Source: Nautilus pompilius
Lineage: Eukaryota > Mollusca > Cephalopoda > Nautilida > Nautilidae
Assembly: GCA_018389105.1 (NCBI GenBank)
Contig: JACATO010000968.1
Span: 1,204,501 to 1,268,500, forward strand
Direction of reading: 5' to 3'
Length of the DNA stretch: 64,000 nt
The notes beneath the pieces were generated by a model. The model was not told the origin of the DNA. It did no database searches and saw only the letters and a list, made by a program, of their open reading frames with translations. Every line of letters starts with the position of its first letter. Position 1 is the first letter of the stretch. The translations under genes were made by a program, and so were the position numbers. Positions 23,940-37,292 of the stretch are shown in pieces.

Positions 23940-26900
23940 TTTCAGTCCAAAAGTATGGACTGCTGATTTTGAAAAACCAAATAAATTAAATAAGCTCAGG
24001 AGAATAGATTTATTTCTCTTCATTTAAATTTGAATTTCTTTTGCAAGTGAAAATGATTCTACAAATCTTAAACTGAAGATTATTGGACTTGACCAGCCCT
24101 AAAGATTGGATCATAAATCACTAGCATAGTTGTACACTGGATTAATCCAGAACATCAAAAATTGAGGTCTCTCTTATTTAGATTTAATCACAAACACAAC
24201 TAGTGAAGACAATAAGAAAAAGAATCTAACAAAAAAGTTTATTCATGAACATCTTGTTTAGAAATGTAATGACTTTTTTAATAACAACATTTTCTCAATA
24301 AAGAGTGAGTACAAATGCATTTTCATCTACCCATTAGGAGATTTATACCATGACACCATGCAGTAGTTACACTGGTTATTCTTTTGTACCACGTGATTTA
24401 TTGATGTACATTAAAAAAAATCATCATTTATGATGGTACCTCAGTTGTAAGAAAGACTAGGATACAAGCATTTCTAGAATTGTTATTTTCTTTTAAAAAT
24501 ACTTATCTTTTTCTACCATATTACTTTTCAAACTGCTTCATATTCTTTATGTTGCATCTGATAAAAGAGCATCATTTAAGATTTGTTCCTTTAAAGCAGA
24601 TTATCCAAACTCTGAGTTTTGCATAAAAAGCAATTATAGTCTATAGAAAATCTTCAGGCGCAAGCAAACTGTCTCTCTAAATTATGCCATCTTTGAACTG
24701 ATTAAATCCGCTGCTGCTGACAAAGCTCCTACCAGAACAGCATCTCTGATGTCAATAGTATTGGTGTCACCGATGAGGTAAGCTGATTTACAATCATTTT
24801 CATTTAATAAATTGAAAACTGATGAAAACATGTAAAATAAAAAAGGAAAATGATATCTCAAGTCAAGTTCAGAACCTTTTACTCTACTGAAGGCCAACCT
24901 GGTTTACCACTGCCAGTCTTTTCCAATACACAAGTTTTCTTCGTTTGACAATTTTTAAAACATCAACAAACTAATAGCAGAATTCTCTTAATGGTACGGC
25001 CAAAATGACCTTGAGAATTAGTGTCCCCTAATTTTTCATTGCATGAAAATGGTTATATGTGATTAAAGCAACTCATGATACTAAAAAGTAAAGACCTGGG
25101 AGGGGGGGGGGGGATGTCTTTTCTCCCTAAAACAAAATTTCTTTGGATGTTTTACTAGGGAAAACAAATCTGGTTTTGGAAATTTCATTAGTTTAGTGTT
25201 ATGAATCATTTAATGTACAACACGATGTTAGTCAAATCAATACAGACAAAATTTAAAATAAATGAAACAAAACGGTGAAATCAAATTTAACTTAAATAAA
25301 TATAAAAAAGTAATTATTTTGTACTTCTAAATCAAATCATACCCATGGTTCAGTAAATTCAGAACCTTTAGCAACAAAAATTAATTTCAAAACCCATTCG
25401 TATTATGATATCAAACAGATGTTGTAGCCAGTAACAGCACAATGAAGATAATTAAAAAAAGAAAATCTTATCATATGGTCTTATCATTAGGAAAGGCCCC
25501 CTACCCTCTAACACATATTTTAAACAAGCATTTAAAATAAATTTTCAAGATATCAATTTCATCGTTCCATTAAAATGTAATACTGTACACCTGAGTAAAT
25601 AAGATCAGGAAAGACTTTTTCGTTAATATAAGTGTCTAGGCATGTGGTTATTTGCTCACTTAAGAGTATAATGCTAGACTTGACTTGCAATAACTTCCAG
25701 AAAGTAAATGTTATGAGCTTTATTTCCACTGTAAGATATACAGCAGCTTCATAACTACACCAATAATAGAGGTTTACTTTTCCAAGATAATGATTTAACA
25801 AAATACTTATTTTTGCTTCCACATGCAGCATCTGAAAAAGTTGGTCTTATATTCTACAAGTATACCCTAGCAAATTAGAAACCAATTTCTTTCCTTTGCA
25901 TTTACCATCCCATAAAGGAGATGAAAAGTGATGGCTTCATCTGGAAAGTGCTATTATCCTGCACCATCAAATGATAATTCTCTTGCAATTGCTGACAATT
26001 TAGTTCCAGCCTCAATTATTTTCTAGTGCAATTTCCTTTTCAGCAAACACGCCATGAAACAGGTCTTCATCACCGGCAGATTTATCGTGATCCATTAACA
26101 AAAAGCCCTGTAGAAAATCAGCTTCATCAACATTAACACAAGCTCAGATGATTCAGATTTTGCATTAATGCATTTGGCCATGGATCTTCTATTATGCTAG
26201 CTCCATCTTAGAGTAACCTGGATGCTTTGTTGACCGAACACAGAGATGACAGTCAAATGCTAGAACGTGATATATACATATTCCCAGCAGTCACTTGCAT
26301 AGAGAATGTTACCAGTAATATAAAAAGAAACCTATAGCCATTGTCTGTCACTAATCCTTCTAAACGTTTTTTTTTTAAAACTTGTGCATGTGGATCAGCA
26401 ATCTAATTATTGGAAGGATCTACCCAAACACAGAAAGACAGCCGTAAGTATGCGGTGACACTTTAACTTATTACATAGTGAAAGGATGTATTAGAATTAC
26501 TTTCACATTTTTTAATCCTTAGCTAAATGCGGCAAAATATTTCCTCAAAAGTGTTTACACAAGTAATGTGTGCAGTTCTGGTGAAAGTTACACCTTTGAT
26601 ACCCCAAAACTGAAGCGCATGACATACAATGCGCAAACTGTACTTCTCAGGTACCTTCTATGAAACAGAAACATGCACTTATGTCAATCCATGTAAGAAT
26701 CTCTTGGCATCAGCTTGGTTGAACTTTGCATCTTGAGAATGTAGTCAAGGAGAGACATGTTTTCAGGTCATCGCTGCTTTGAAAACATTGGATCCCCCCC
26801 CAAAAGTGACCCCCGGTAGTCCAAACATGGAAACCTGATGGGACCTTATGGCTGGGCTATAAAAAGCTGATGTAATGTAGCCATAAGGTGCATCTACAGA

Positions 26901-29690
26901 AGCAGGTCTTATCCTGACTTGACAACTCTTGCAAATCATAACTTTACCCTTTGCATAGCATTATAGTAGTTGTGGTGTATTAATTATGACATTTTCTACA
27001 GAAAATAGACTAAAAAATATGCTTCTTTTATTTCAAAACACTGTGGGCATGATTTTTTTCTTGGCTGATTGCACCATCTTAAAGGTCTTTGTGGAGTTGA
27101 ACCTTGATGCCTTACACTGCATGGATCACCGTGATCTGAATGTGAGGTGATGGACACGTCTCAGCACATGACAACCCTCTTCATCAGCACTTTAGCTCAG
27201 TACAGATGCCAAACTTTCATGATCTTAAAATGTGTTCAGTTCTTTTGGAACCCAGAAACCTATATGCTGAAAAATTTTTCCAAACTTCCAAAACTAATGA
27301 ACAGATATTCAACAAAGATGATCTCTCATTTGTATGCAGTTGTCCTCCATGGCATATTCATTCTGCAAATCGTTTTACACCAGAATGATATTTTTGCTTC
27401 TTGTCTTCCACACTTGATTTGAACCTTTTTTACACCAGGTGTGCACAGTTTTCAGTGACACGGTGTCATTACCAACCTGTGCTGCAAAATTGTTTTTTTT
27501 TTTAAGTTTAATCACGTTTAGTCAAAAACTGTAATTATTTTCAGTCTCAATGTGACAATTATATCACCGGGCTTGGTTCTAGTACACACTTGCACTATTA
27601 AAGGTATTTCTGCATTCCATTTATCCAGTGGCAAAGTGGTGCCTGCTGTCTCTGCGCCAAGTTTGGTGATGAAATGTTGTAAACACCCGCAGGCGTTGAT
27701 ATAAGTGTGACTTTCACTTGAACTGCATTTTCATCTTCAGATTTTAAAGCAACAAACTTTGGAACATGTAATTGCAAATCTGAAAACTTAATAAGAAATC
27801 TGGAAATACATAAATCAGAAATGTCAAAGATTTCACAAAATTTTATGCATCGCACTATTAACATTTTGTTTAAAGATTCTACTTAAAAATTTTTTATTGA
27901 GGTCTCCTGTTGATATGTTTCTTAAGACTAAATGATTCCATACATTTCTTTAAAGAACAAAAATTAATTTTTTTAAAAAGGCTCCCTTGTCATAAGGTTC
28001 ATATTAAAATAGGGTTGGCAAAAGTAGGTAGGCATCCTGTATAACATTTTAAATTTTGTATGTTATATTTCACCCCTGGTGAAAATGAACTACTGTTAAT
28101 GATCAGAACTTAGCAAGTCTTCTCTTCGCTTATGCGAAACATGAATTACATCTGTAAGACAGACTAACGCGTGTGTTGAAATACATGTTCACAGTCTATG
28201 TATTTTGGAATGTAACATTTCAAAATTAGAATTTAATAATAAGACAAAATAAAAAAGCTTTCGAAATTAAACCACCTTCAAATGTTATAGATGATTTGAA
28301 TCTTTCTTTGTTCTTTCGAATATTTCAAGAGAATCATAGTCTAGAAAATTCTGCCACAGGATTCTTTTCTTTGCCAAGATAAGATATGCAAAAAAAATCA
28401 TGCTAACAGTGATTAATGTATAATTCTTCCTATGATCAATAACTTAAATAGGTATGTTTATAAGTATGTATAACTTACACGATGCAGCATCTTGGGCTAC
28501 AAGAAGAATGCACAATAAGAGATGGCATTCACCAAATTTTGCTACATACTCATTTTCATAGGACTGCTGCTTAAGCAGTTATACCAATGCCAAGTCTTGA
28601 TACCATATTTGTGTGTCATGAAGCTGCAATTAATCTTTTACTATTATATCAAGCAGATGTTGCACTGATGAAAGGTTACAAAGAAAAGCATCTATAAGAT
28701 TTTGGTTTTCTAATTTAAAAGTATTTAGTTAGTACATGTATGCGTATTGCTGTATAGGAACTTGCTTCATCACCAGCAGAAGCCACTTGTGCAATACAAA
28801 AACAGACAGCTCCACTACAGAATTGACATCAGTGAACTCAAAAATTAAGTTCTGGTAATGGAAACTGGAAAAGATTTTTAAAACATAAGTTCATTTAAAT
28901 AGGAAATGACTGAATTAACTTTCTACTCTTTCTGAAAATTACATCAACAATATATTCTTGTTTTCATCATCATGTTTGGAACAAAACATCAAAGCAACAG
29001 AAATGAGTTCTTTCACCAGATTAAATTATAATTACTCTACCTTTTCAATTTTTGTATTTTCTTTTTCTTAACTACTTTTCAAATGTGATTTTTTTTTTTG
29101 TTTTTCTATTACAGATTACTCTGAGAAATCTAATCTTAAAGTTATTTCTGCAAAAGATTCTCTCTCTTGTGAATAGTCACAGAAAAGCAGAACCTAAAAC
29201 AAAACGATACCATATCATATCCACAAAAGGAATGTTTTGACAAATTTTTCTAGAATAATAATAAAAATAAATACCAAATTTCCATAAATGAATAATTCAG
29301 AAGTACCTACCAGTCATTAGTTATATTTACTTACCCCATCTGCTTAGCAATTCAATGCATTAGTAAAATTCACTTTATTCAAAAAAGGCTCATAATTTTG
29401 CTTAATCATCAAGGAATTAATGGATCAATTTCAGTAAAAAGCATTAGAATTCTTTAAAAAAATTTTTCAAGTACTAATAATCCTTAAGGTTTCTCTAAAT
29501 TTAGTAAAATTAATTTTCTAAACTAGCAGCATTATAACTCATTTGCCACATACTGCATTATTAATACTGCTGTTTAAAACTGTATACTTAAGCACAATAA
29601 ATGTAGAATTCCAAACAGCAGGTAGCATATATGATCACAATGTCAATGGGTTGTATCCATTTGCTATTTGCAGATCAGAATTAGAAGTTT
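23940..29690 (-). other. intron with scattered protein-like minus-strand stretches
   Basis: No intact gene. On the minus strand several separate open stretches look more protein-like than the surroundings: 24682-24897, 25559-25831, about 26040-26140 (reads MDHDKSAGDEDLFHGVFAEK), 27598-27864, and parts of 28250-29150. They lie in different frames with many stops between them. They could be remnants of one old intronless coding element that entered at about 30.3 kb, or chance. No catalytic motif of a LINE, DNA transposon or virus was recognised. A G14 run sits at about 25100-25113. Confidence 0.3.
28479..28496 (-). other. candidate 18-nt in-frame microexon
   Basis: The minus strand shows a pyrimidine-rich acceptor ending TGCATTCTTCTTGTAG (AG at 28498-28497), then 18 nt (CCC AAG ATG CTG CAT CGT), then a consensus donor GTAAGT at 28478-28473. 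It lies between the 43935 exon (ends phase 0) and the 4292 exon (starts phase 0) and is divisible by three. It would insert Pro-Lys-Met-Leu-His-Arg without disturbing the frame. The pairing of strong sites in the right order and strand is suggestive, but chance pairs are expected in a 40-kb intron. Confidence 0.25.
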
Positions 29691-29696
29691 TGCTTC

Positions 29697-30310
29697 TTAA
29701 AATAGTTTCATCAGGAGTCTAATGATCTGTGTTTTACCAGACACATTTATAATGATCCTAGCACTGACCAACCATATTTTAATCAAAGTAACGTGTACCC
29801 CAAAACTGCTGGATAATGCTTCAATGGTTTTCTTGTCTACTATCACACAACTTGTTGCTCCAAAATTGGTTTTTACAATTTTTCCATGGTCTGTCATGCC
29901 AGGCTTTTCTTTTGAGTTGTTGATTTTATTCATTTTTTTTTTTTTTTTTTGTAATCCCAGAACAGATAACATCCATATCAAGTACCTTAATAGATTAAGA
30001 TTCCTTTCATTACATTCAATCTCAACAGAACTTTTGTGGTGAAATATTTGACAAACCTTATTATCTACTACCGTAGACATACTTGATGAAGTTGTTTGTG
30101 TCATAGTTTCTGCTAACAAGTTGCCATTCCTAAGCCTCTTGGAGCCTGGTACTTGCACCTTTTCAGGAAATAGAGAAAGTTCCCAATAAAACTGCTTCGT
30201 GGACTGGTATGGAAAATTTAGGCAAAATCATGCCATGGTTTTGTCAAACCAAAAAGGTTTCCTATGGGAATAGAATTCAGGCCAATAGGCTATTCACTGA
30301 CCATCTGTCA
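29697..30310 (-). pseudogene. possible degraded LINE ORF1-like (gag-like) coding fragment
   Basis: The minus strand stays open from about 30219 to 29697 in one frame, the longest non-repetitive open stretch outside the giant exon. One in-frame TGA separates it from a further open segment upstream. Short readings include IAYWPEFYSHRKPF, PGSKRLRNGNLLAETM and TNFGATSCVIVDKK. The order W-P-F, then K-R/K-L-R-N-G-x-L-L, then a Gln/Ser stretch is what I associate with the RNA-binding-like ORF1 domain of some Jockey-type LINEs. A T21 tract on the plus strand (about 29930-29950) encodes a Lys run inside it and is probably a late expansion. The match rests on motif order only. Alternatives are another old coding insertion or chance. 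Confidence 0.35.
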
Positions 30311-30319
30311 CTCAGTAAT

Positions 30320-32160
30320 GAAATATGGCTATAATGCAGATAGCTAAAAAGTGTTTTGCACCTCTCTGTCCATAACCTTTTCTTCAGTAAAATTTACAAC
30401 TTGAAAATTGTGTACTACATTGGAAAGTTAACTGGCAACCATACTAATCTCTTCATAAATCAACCAGCATCAACGAAAATCAAGCAAGAATTCCTCATCT
30501 TTCACCGTTATTTAATGTGCCCTGGAGAAAAGTGTTTTTTTTTCTTTGATTTACTGACTCTAGTTCTGTCCTGAGAGCGCAATATATGAGTGTATGTCCC
30601 CGTTATACATTATACGGGGAGAGCAAAAGTATTAAGCAGGATGGGAAGTTCAGAAAAAAGATATAATCAGTACAGGAATGTGTGTGTGTGCGTGTGCGCG
30701 CGCGCAAGAGAGAGATGTAAATTAGAAAATGACATGAAGACTATGAAAATGTATGGTTTAACAAAGCAATGCAACAATGACACTATTTTAACATTTGCTG
30801 CTAAGGTAAAAATCTCACAAATAATTATCTTTCTACATTCAGATTTTAAACAAACAAACGAAAAAAAAAAAAGACAAATCAAAACTGTGAACAAAGCTTG
30901 ATCAACAGCAAAAGCTTTGTCAAGGCTGATACATCATCAACCCTGATTCAGATTCACAATTTGACAGAGATTTTATTACCAAAGTATATTATTTCAAGAT
31001 TTCCCAAGTAACCAAAGTTGGTATTCAGTCTCTGTGCATGACGAATCTTCATTAGTTTATCAAGATTTACTAGTGCATACCATACATAAGTGAATGCAAA
31101 TGCTTGGTTTTTAAAATTGTGTGTATGCATTAAAAAGTCTTTATGCATAATTTAATTAGTTCATTTAATTTCTAGACCAATATGACAGTGATATCATGTT
31201 TAAGAAAAAAAAAATCAATAAAAGTTTTGAAAGTCAATTTCTTAAAAAGCTTTGAAAAGTTTTCAAATACTCTACAGTTAACCTGCTAAAAGAATTTGTT
31301 TTGGTTTTGTTTCAGATACATTTTGTAAAATACCTATTTAAAAGAAAAACATTGAAACTCAATTATTCAAGGAGAATAAACTCTTCAATAATGTGTCTCA
31401 ATTTTTTAAAAAGAATAATAGCAGCTATTTTTTTTTTTTTTTTTTGCAAAATTGTACATAATTTAATCCTTTTTACTTGGCCACCTAGCAGGTGCACTGA
31501 GTTGTTCTCCCTTTTACATACTAAATAGTAAAAGATGCTAACAGAAGAGCAGAAAAATTCTGATCTACAAAATCAAAGGGTAAATAAAACAAATGCAAAC
31601 ACTAAATAAAACACAAAAGAAAAGGGAAATTCAGTAGTTTATTTTCTCATGATAAAACAAAAATGCTTTTAGTTGGTGTGTTTTTTTTTGTTTTTAACTC
31701 TCAATAGAATATACAAGGGAGTTCATTGTAACTTTATTTTACAGGTATACCCATCTGCCTCTAAAAGTTCTTAGATACAAGATAAATGACAGATTTTTCA
31801 GCAAACAGTCAACAATGCTAAACCAACCAAAACTTGTCAACATATGTTAAACCTTGTCTTTCACCCATTTACACAAATTTGTGAAATACCTCAAAAGGTG
31901 TGGCAAATGTCCAAAAACTGACAAAGATTTAATACAGAATGTGCTTACAATGAATGAAGCTTTTAATGAGAGCAAGATGAAGTGACTAACTTTTAAGGTA
32001 TCAGTTTAAGAGAAAGAAAGTGGATAAAGACCATCAAGCCAACTATCAGACAGCAAATGTCTGCAGAGTATGATGCAGCACTGTTTGGTTTGTCAAAGAA
32101 AATAAAATTCAAAAATTCCCAGAAATAAACCAGAACATTCCAAATTCTTTTTACAAATAA
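30320..32160. other. intron, no gene seen
   Basis: AT-rich intron with a TG/CG-rich microsatellite at 30679-30715 and poly-T runs near 31428-31445. No exon or transposon signature was recognised. Confidence 0.5.
30679..30715. repeat. (TG)n(CG)n(AG)n compound microsatellite
   Basis: Alternating purine-pyrimidine TG then CG units followed by AG units. Both TG and CG alternation favour Z-DNA. Confidence 0.9.
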
Positions 32161-32164
32161 GGCA

Positions 32165-32420
32165 GTATAGGCAGTCCAATGGTTAGACTACCAAGGCTGA
32201 GACCCCCAGTTCTACCCCCCTCCCCAGTTGTGTCAGCTTGGTTTTGGTATACCTCCCTATCACGGTTTCCTTCCACATCTAAAAGCAAAGCATTCTAGTA
32301 GGGACCTGCTGGCCAGGACGAGTGATGGCAACACAACGCTCCTCGCCAAGGCCATCTCCAATCTAGGGAGGTGTTGTCTCTATTCGCTGTTCAGACTGAT
32401 GTTCAACACCATTAAAAAAG
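32165..32420 (+). repeat. tRNA-derived SINE (plus)
   Basis: Box A-like TAGGCAGTCCAATGG lies at 32168-32182 and box B-like AGTTCTACCCC at 32209-32219. The core GGTTTCCTTCCACATCTAAAA-type sequence is at 32264-32284, nearly the same as at 18409-18428. The following GTGATGGCAACAC resembles GGAATGGCAACAC in the 45.9 kb copy. These three copies define one family in this window. A plus-strand open frame (32228-32527) runs across it but is not a gene. Confidence 0.65.
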
Positions 32421-33276
32421 GAGGTGACAGAACTCTCAGTAAAATCAAGATCAGCAAACAAACAATTGGTCTTCTTTCCACTAAACTCCCTCTTCACGTA
32501 TTTGAGCAAGTTCTGAACCATGTATGAAAAAACCTACATATTTAGAGGAGAAAAAAAGGTCTGCGATTGATTCTGAACCAGAAAAATTGTTTAATTTAGT
32601 TTCCAAACACTGCCTTAAAAGTTAGAGAGACAAGCCCCCACTCAATCCCTCATCCTCCTCTTTACTAATATATATATATAAGATTCATTAGTAAAAAATA
32701 AATTTTAAAAAATGGCCAGCAAGTCAATCCCCTTATAGGTGATTATTTGAGCTTACAAGATAAACAAATATACTCAGTCAATATCCAGACTTTGTCACAC
32801 AATAAAAATGTAAGCTGGATGTAGAAATCCCTATTAGCAAACCCCATGTCAGTTCGCTGAAGTGGATTTATCAATTTCATATTAGATTTACTTACAACTG
32901 CAAGTTTCGCTTGCTTGATGCATTATCTATCTATCAATGCCTTTTTTTTTTAAATTTGACTATTTACTAAACACAAGATAAGATAGCCAGAAGAAAAATT
33001 TATCTTAGGCAAAGGATGCACAAGAAAAAAAGGGATCTAGCACTAAAATAGCAGAAACATTATATTTTATTTCCAGTCATGCATAAGGACAAACAGATCC
33101 CTTCCTGTACCAACATACAAATGAAATATTTATTCAAAGTGAAGATTGTCAATGTTTAGAGAAATCTCAGTAAACTGTAACCTTTCGTTCGGCAACTATA
33201 AATGGTGACGAAACTGACTGTTTTCTGTTTAAAAGAAAATGAAAAAAAATGTATTTTGTGTTATATGACATGCAAT

Positions 33277-33313
33277 CACACACACGTGCACACACACTCT
33301 CTCTCTCTCTCTT
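33277..33313. repeat. (CA)n(CT)n microsatellite
   Basis: CA units with one CGTG interruption, then CT units. Confidence 0.9.
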
Positions 33314-34000
33314 ATACCCATTACACAGTGCATGATGTGAACTTTTATACAGGTCAAGAATCTCAGACAAAGACCAAATATTCTTGTACCCACACCATGT
33401 CAGCCATGTCAGTTTCGACAAAAATGTTATCATTAGTATCTTACTTAGTAAAAATATTGGTGCTTTTTTGGGAGCTTCAAATTTTTACCTATAAATTTAC
33501 TGGTATTTGCAATTCTGAATTTAGAATTCTGTTTCAAGCATTGAAAATTTTGGGAATAAAAAAATAAATAAATAACAGGCTATATTGTAGTTAATATTAT
33601 TTTCTCCATTTAGCATAAGAAACCTCCCTTTCGTTTCCTATAGGTATGCCCCCACCTTATTCTGTCATTCAAGTTTAGATGCAGCACTGGTTAGATACTG
33701 CTGCTATTGCCTGGTTATCTACAGGGTGGGGGGTGAGAAAGTTGTTCCTAATAACCCATATGAGATGCCCTCCCCTCCTTGGGCTCCAAGTTTGAAACCC
33801 ATCAATCATACTACAGCCCCCCTCCTCTCTACCATAGCAACATATTCATTCATCCACAAGCACCAGTTTAGGTTATTCAGAAGGATTTGCACCTGATAGT
33901 TATTTCAGCCAGCACCCAGACAACTGTCAGGAAGGCATGATATAAATGCACTACATTTAATTAGAGCCTAAATATTTCAGAATGCTCCTCCTCCATTCCA

Positions 34001-34049
34001 CTCACACACACACTCTCTCTCTCTCCCCCTACCTCTCTCCCTCCCTCCA
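34001..34049. repeat. (CA)n(CT)n/CCCT-rich repeat
   Basis: CA then CT units followed by imperfect CCCTCT repeats. Confidence 0.85.
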
Positions 34050-36809
34050 TGTGGTTTTCATCAAAGCCACTCCTGGATGTAATGGAGTACACAGTGCTGA
34101 CTGGCAAGGGGAAGTAATCAGAAAAACAGCATCACCTATCCACAATCTGTCCAGGGTTTTAATGACTTGTGCTTCCCTCCCCCCTTCCCTTGCATTACCT
34201 CCCACCCCCAAATACCTCTACTTCCAAAGCCATGTGGCTGGCCTTTACATCAATGAGAGAGACCTGGTCTGCTATGGTATTTGGTAAATAATACTGAGAA
34301 TTACAATATAGGTCAGCTGCCAAGAACAATCTGGGGGTTTTTTCTGCATATATAACAAAAAAAAAAAAAAAACAAGCTCCTGCAATCTGTCTCCACTATT
34401 ACAGCCAAACATCTCATCTCCAAAGCTCTCAAAACTTGAAAAAGTTCTGAAAACATTCTATAACATTTTAAACAAATAAATAAACAGAAGCAAATTGGCA
34501 ATCATAATCTCCAGTTGTGCGCTGAATTAGAAAGAAGATACCAGTAGCAACAACATTCTTCTTTTTCATCCAAATAATCTGGCTTCTGAAGGTTTGGTTT
34601 GTAAAGATGGAAGATGAGAGACAGGACAAATAAAAATCAACATTTAATATGCTAAACTACTCAAACATTTTTTTTGAGATAGCACAACCAGTTTTGTTGT
34701 TGTTGTTTTGACAAAACCTAATGAATTTATTGGTACTTTTAGGCCATCCCCCTTCTTTTTCACCACTACAATCCTACTGTTAACATCCAGCTACTGAGTT
34801 TACAGTTTGAAGTCTCCGACCAACAACCAGTAAAAATTAGTACATGCTAATTCCAGCTCCATGTAACTAAGAAAATTCTACCTTTGTTTCCAAGTAAAAG
34901 TAATAATTATATATTATAACCATAATTAATTGGTGCAAGAATGTTTATAACAGCTCATCCTGGTCTGCTAACAAAGACAAGCAACAAATAAGGCTTACCT
35001 CTGGAAAAATAAAGTGAAACTTAAGTCCTAAAATCACATGTGATAAGAAATTTTCTGGACTTCGACAATAAGACAATAAAAACTTAAGTTTACCTACCAC
35101 TAACCTTTCAGCAAGAAGAGCTGGGTCCCTGTCACATTTTATATACTAATATTTATCCAGATAGGGCCACTGGTTGTCAGCAGCCAAACATTCCATCAGT
35201 CATTCCAATTAAAAACTCATTTCTTGGGCCAAATAAGAACCAACAAAAGGGACATCTGGTCAGGCCTACTGTAATGGCCAGTTTGTAAAACTGACCAGTC
35301 CATTAACAAAAGTTGTTGGTAAACAGCTTTTTCTTCCAGGATTTCCAGACTTATTTTCCAGAGAATTTTCAGCTAACAACCCTTGTTAATTGTCCTGCAT
35401 TCTTAGTCAAAGTGACCATGGCAAAGAACTTTCTAAGGTAAATTCTAAGCAGTAGTGAAGTTAAATGAAACTCCCCTGTTAGGTATTATGCAACCCGTTC
35501 TAGAGGTGGGTCCAGGTATTTCGAGATAAATTCCACCACTGAAGTCTCTCAGACACTAAAACAGCTTTAAAAGCAAAAACAGAAAAAATTAATTTAAATC
35601 AGATAGATGGACTCTAATTTTTGAAGTTAGAGACTTTTTAAAAAAAAAAAAATCTATAGCCATTTGAAACCAGTTGATAATATCTTATGATAGGGATAAA
35701 TTAGCAAGTTAAAAATAAAACAGGCAATATTTGAAATCAATTTTAAAAAATAAAAATAATCAGCAAATAGGAAAACAGGTTAGAATTACTTAGCATGCAT
35801 TTTAATTGTACTGATGTATTCAGTCATAGAAATGTATACCATGCTCATGTATATTATTACATTTGGAATTTAAATATTTAAGTTTTTTTAAAAAAAAAAA
35901 AACTTTGTTTTCCTAGGCTTGACTGAACCATTTTCATTTCTCAAACAAACTTTTTAAAAAAGAAGAAAGGAATAGGATCTGTCAGCATGAATGAAATAAG
36001 AGAGTTTTGTGAAATGTGATAAGATTTTCTATCTTCCAGTAGTTAAGAAAATTTTCCCACAATGCAACACTACAAAGGCCAAGAGATTTCTTTATTAGAA
36101 CTCAAAAGGATATCCACCAAGAAAAAAAAAGAAAGAATCAACAGCAAAACACAAAAATTTCCTCTCAGACAATGTAACTACCAATTTTTTTAAGGGGGGA
36201 GAGAAGAGAGAAGACTGAGATTATTGCCTGCACTTACTCTTTCTATGGATGCCAGTATTGCATTGCAACATCTTTTTCACTGGCGCTGGTAGATAAGAAC
36301 TCGTTTGAAACTGACAACATTTCTCTTCAGAGTCATTTTCTCATTTTTCTAAATAAAAATATTAACCAAAAAAGCACAGCAACAAAATTTATTGTAAAAA
36401 GAAACTCACAATTTCGGGCTAATCTATCCAAGCATATTCTACTAATGGGAAATGGTTGTAATTTAAAGCGCAATAAGCAACAGATGTCCTTCCTTGAGCT
36501 TCGTGTGAAAGACAAGATGGAAAATACATATAAAATATGGTTCCCCAGCATCCTATCTGTAGCTATTCACAATTACACTTGATTTTTTTAATATCAAAAT
36601 ATAAAGAATATTCTTAGAATTCATTACTGTCAAGTTTGAAAATTCATAATCAACTGTTTGGCCACAAAGCTCATCCAACAAACCATGAATTAGTATAAGT
36701 AATCAAAATGCCAGGTATGTCATCAGATTTTTAACTCTTTTCACACGGCCATTTTATAGAAATGTAATGCATCCTGTCATAGTAAATAAAGAGCAATCTA
36801 TCAACACCT

Positions 36810-37292
36810 AAGTACCTCAGATAGGGCGATTTACTACATGTCCAGCACATTGGTTCTTTGTTGGGGTGACCACCCCAACTGAGCGTGTCCGGATGGCGGA
36901 TTGGGGAATGGCCTCCAGATATGGAGGTTAGCTGCAAAATAAGCTGTTCCCAGTCGAATAAGCAGTCATGGACCAAACTGTCGTTGGTTCTATCAGGACA
37001 GGGTGGAGTAGCTTGTGGCAAAACTACTCCTAAAATGCCTAAGTATCTCATGACAGAGCCAGCAGGTGGGCAAGGGCCACCTTAAAAGCCCTGCCCCAGG
37101 GTAGGATACTCAGGGAAACAATCCCCCCTGTGCTCCCAGGGTAGGACGTATGAGCCAGGAGCTAAGGGTGGGGTAACCCCTACAGAAAACCTAGAGAGCT
37201 GATGTCAAAGGTACTGGGCTAGTGTGTGCTCTCTTAACAAACCACAGCATCATGCACCTTACACCAATGCAGCGAACGCTAAGAAGAAGAAG
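36810..37292 (+). mobile_element. short retroelement with (AAG)n tail and 7-bp target-site duplication
   Basis: A 483-bp GC-rich block in AT-rich intron, flanked by the direct repeat AACACCT at 36803-36809 and 37293-37299. Its 3' end is GCGAACGCTAAGAAGAAGAA, a tail style I associate with some invertebrate LINEs and their non-autonomous partners. It contains an open frame of 66 codons (36885-37085) and a 106-codon frame on the other strand, neither recognisable as a known enzyme. Size, tail and target duplication indicate target-primed reverse transcription of a non-autonomous element, like the relation between short SIDER/RIME elements and ingi-type LINEs. No tRNA-like head was seen, so it is probably LINE-derived rather than a tRNA-SINE. 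Confidence 0.8.

Larger units (their letters stand above)
32430..36800. other. intron, no gene seen
   Basis: AT-rich intron with CA/CT microsatellites (33277-33313, 34001-34049). A further SINE-like stretch at about 33680-33960 has a box B-like AAGTTTGAAACCC and ends ATGATATAAATGCACTACAT. No exon was supported. The 121-codon frame at 33202-33567 passes through the microsatellite and is not convincing. Confidence 0.5.

Noticed and set aside
24680-30310. Endogenous viral element
   Set aside because: Some readings looked protein-like, but no viral hallmark motif was recognised. The one recognisable pattern points to a LINE ORF1, so a viral label is not supported.
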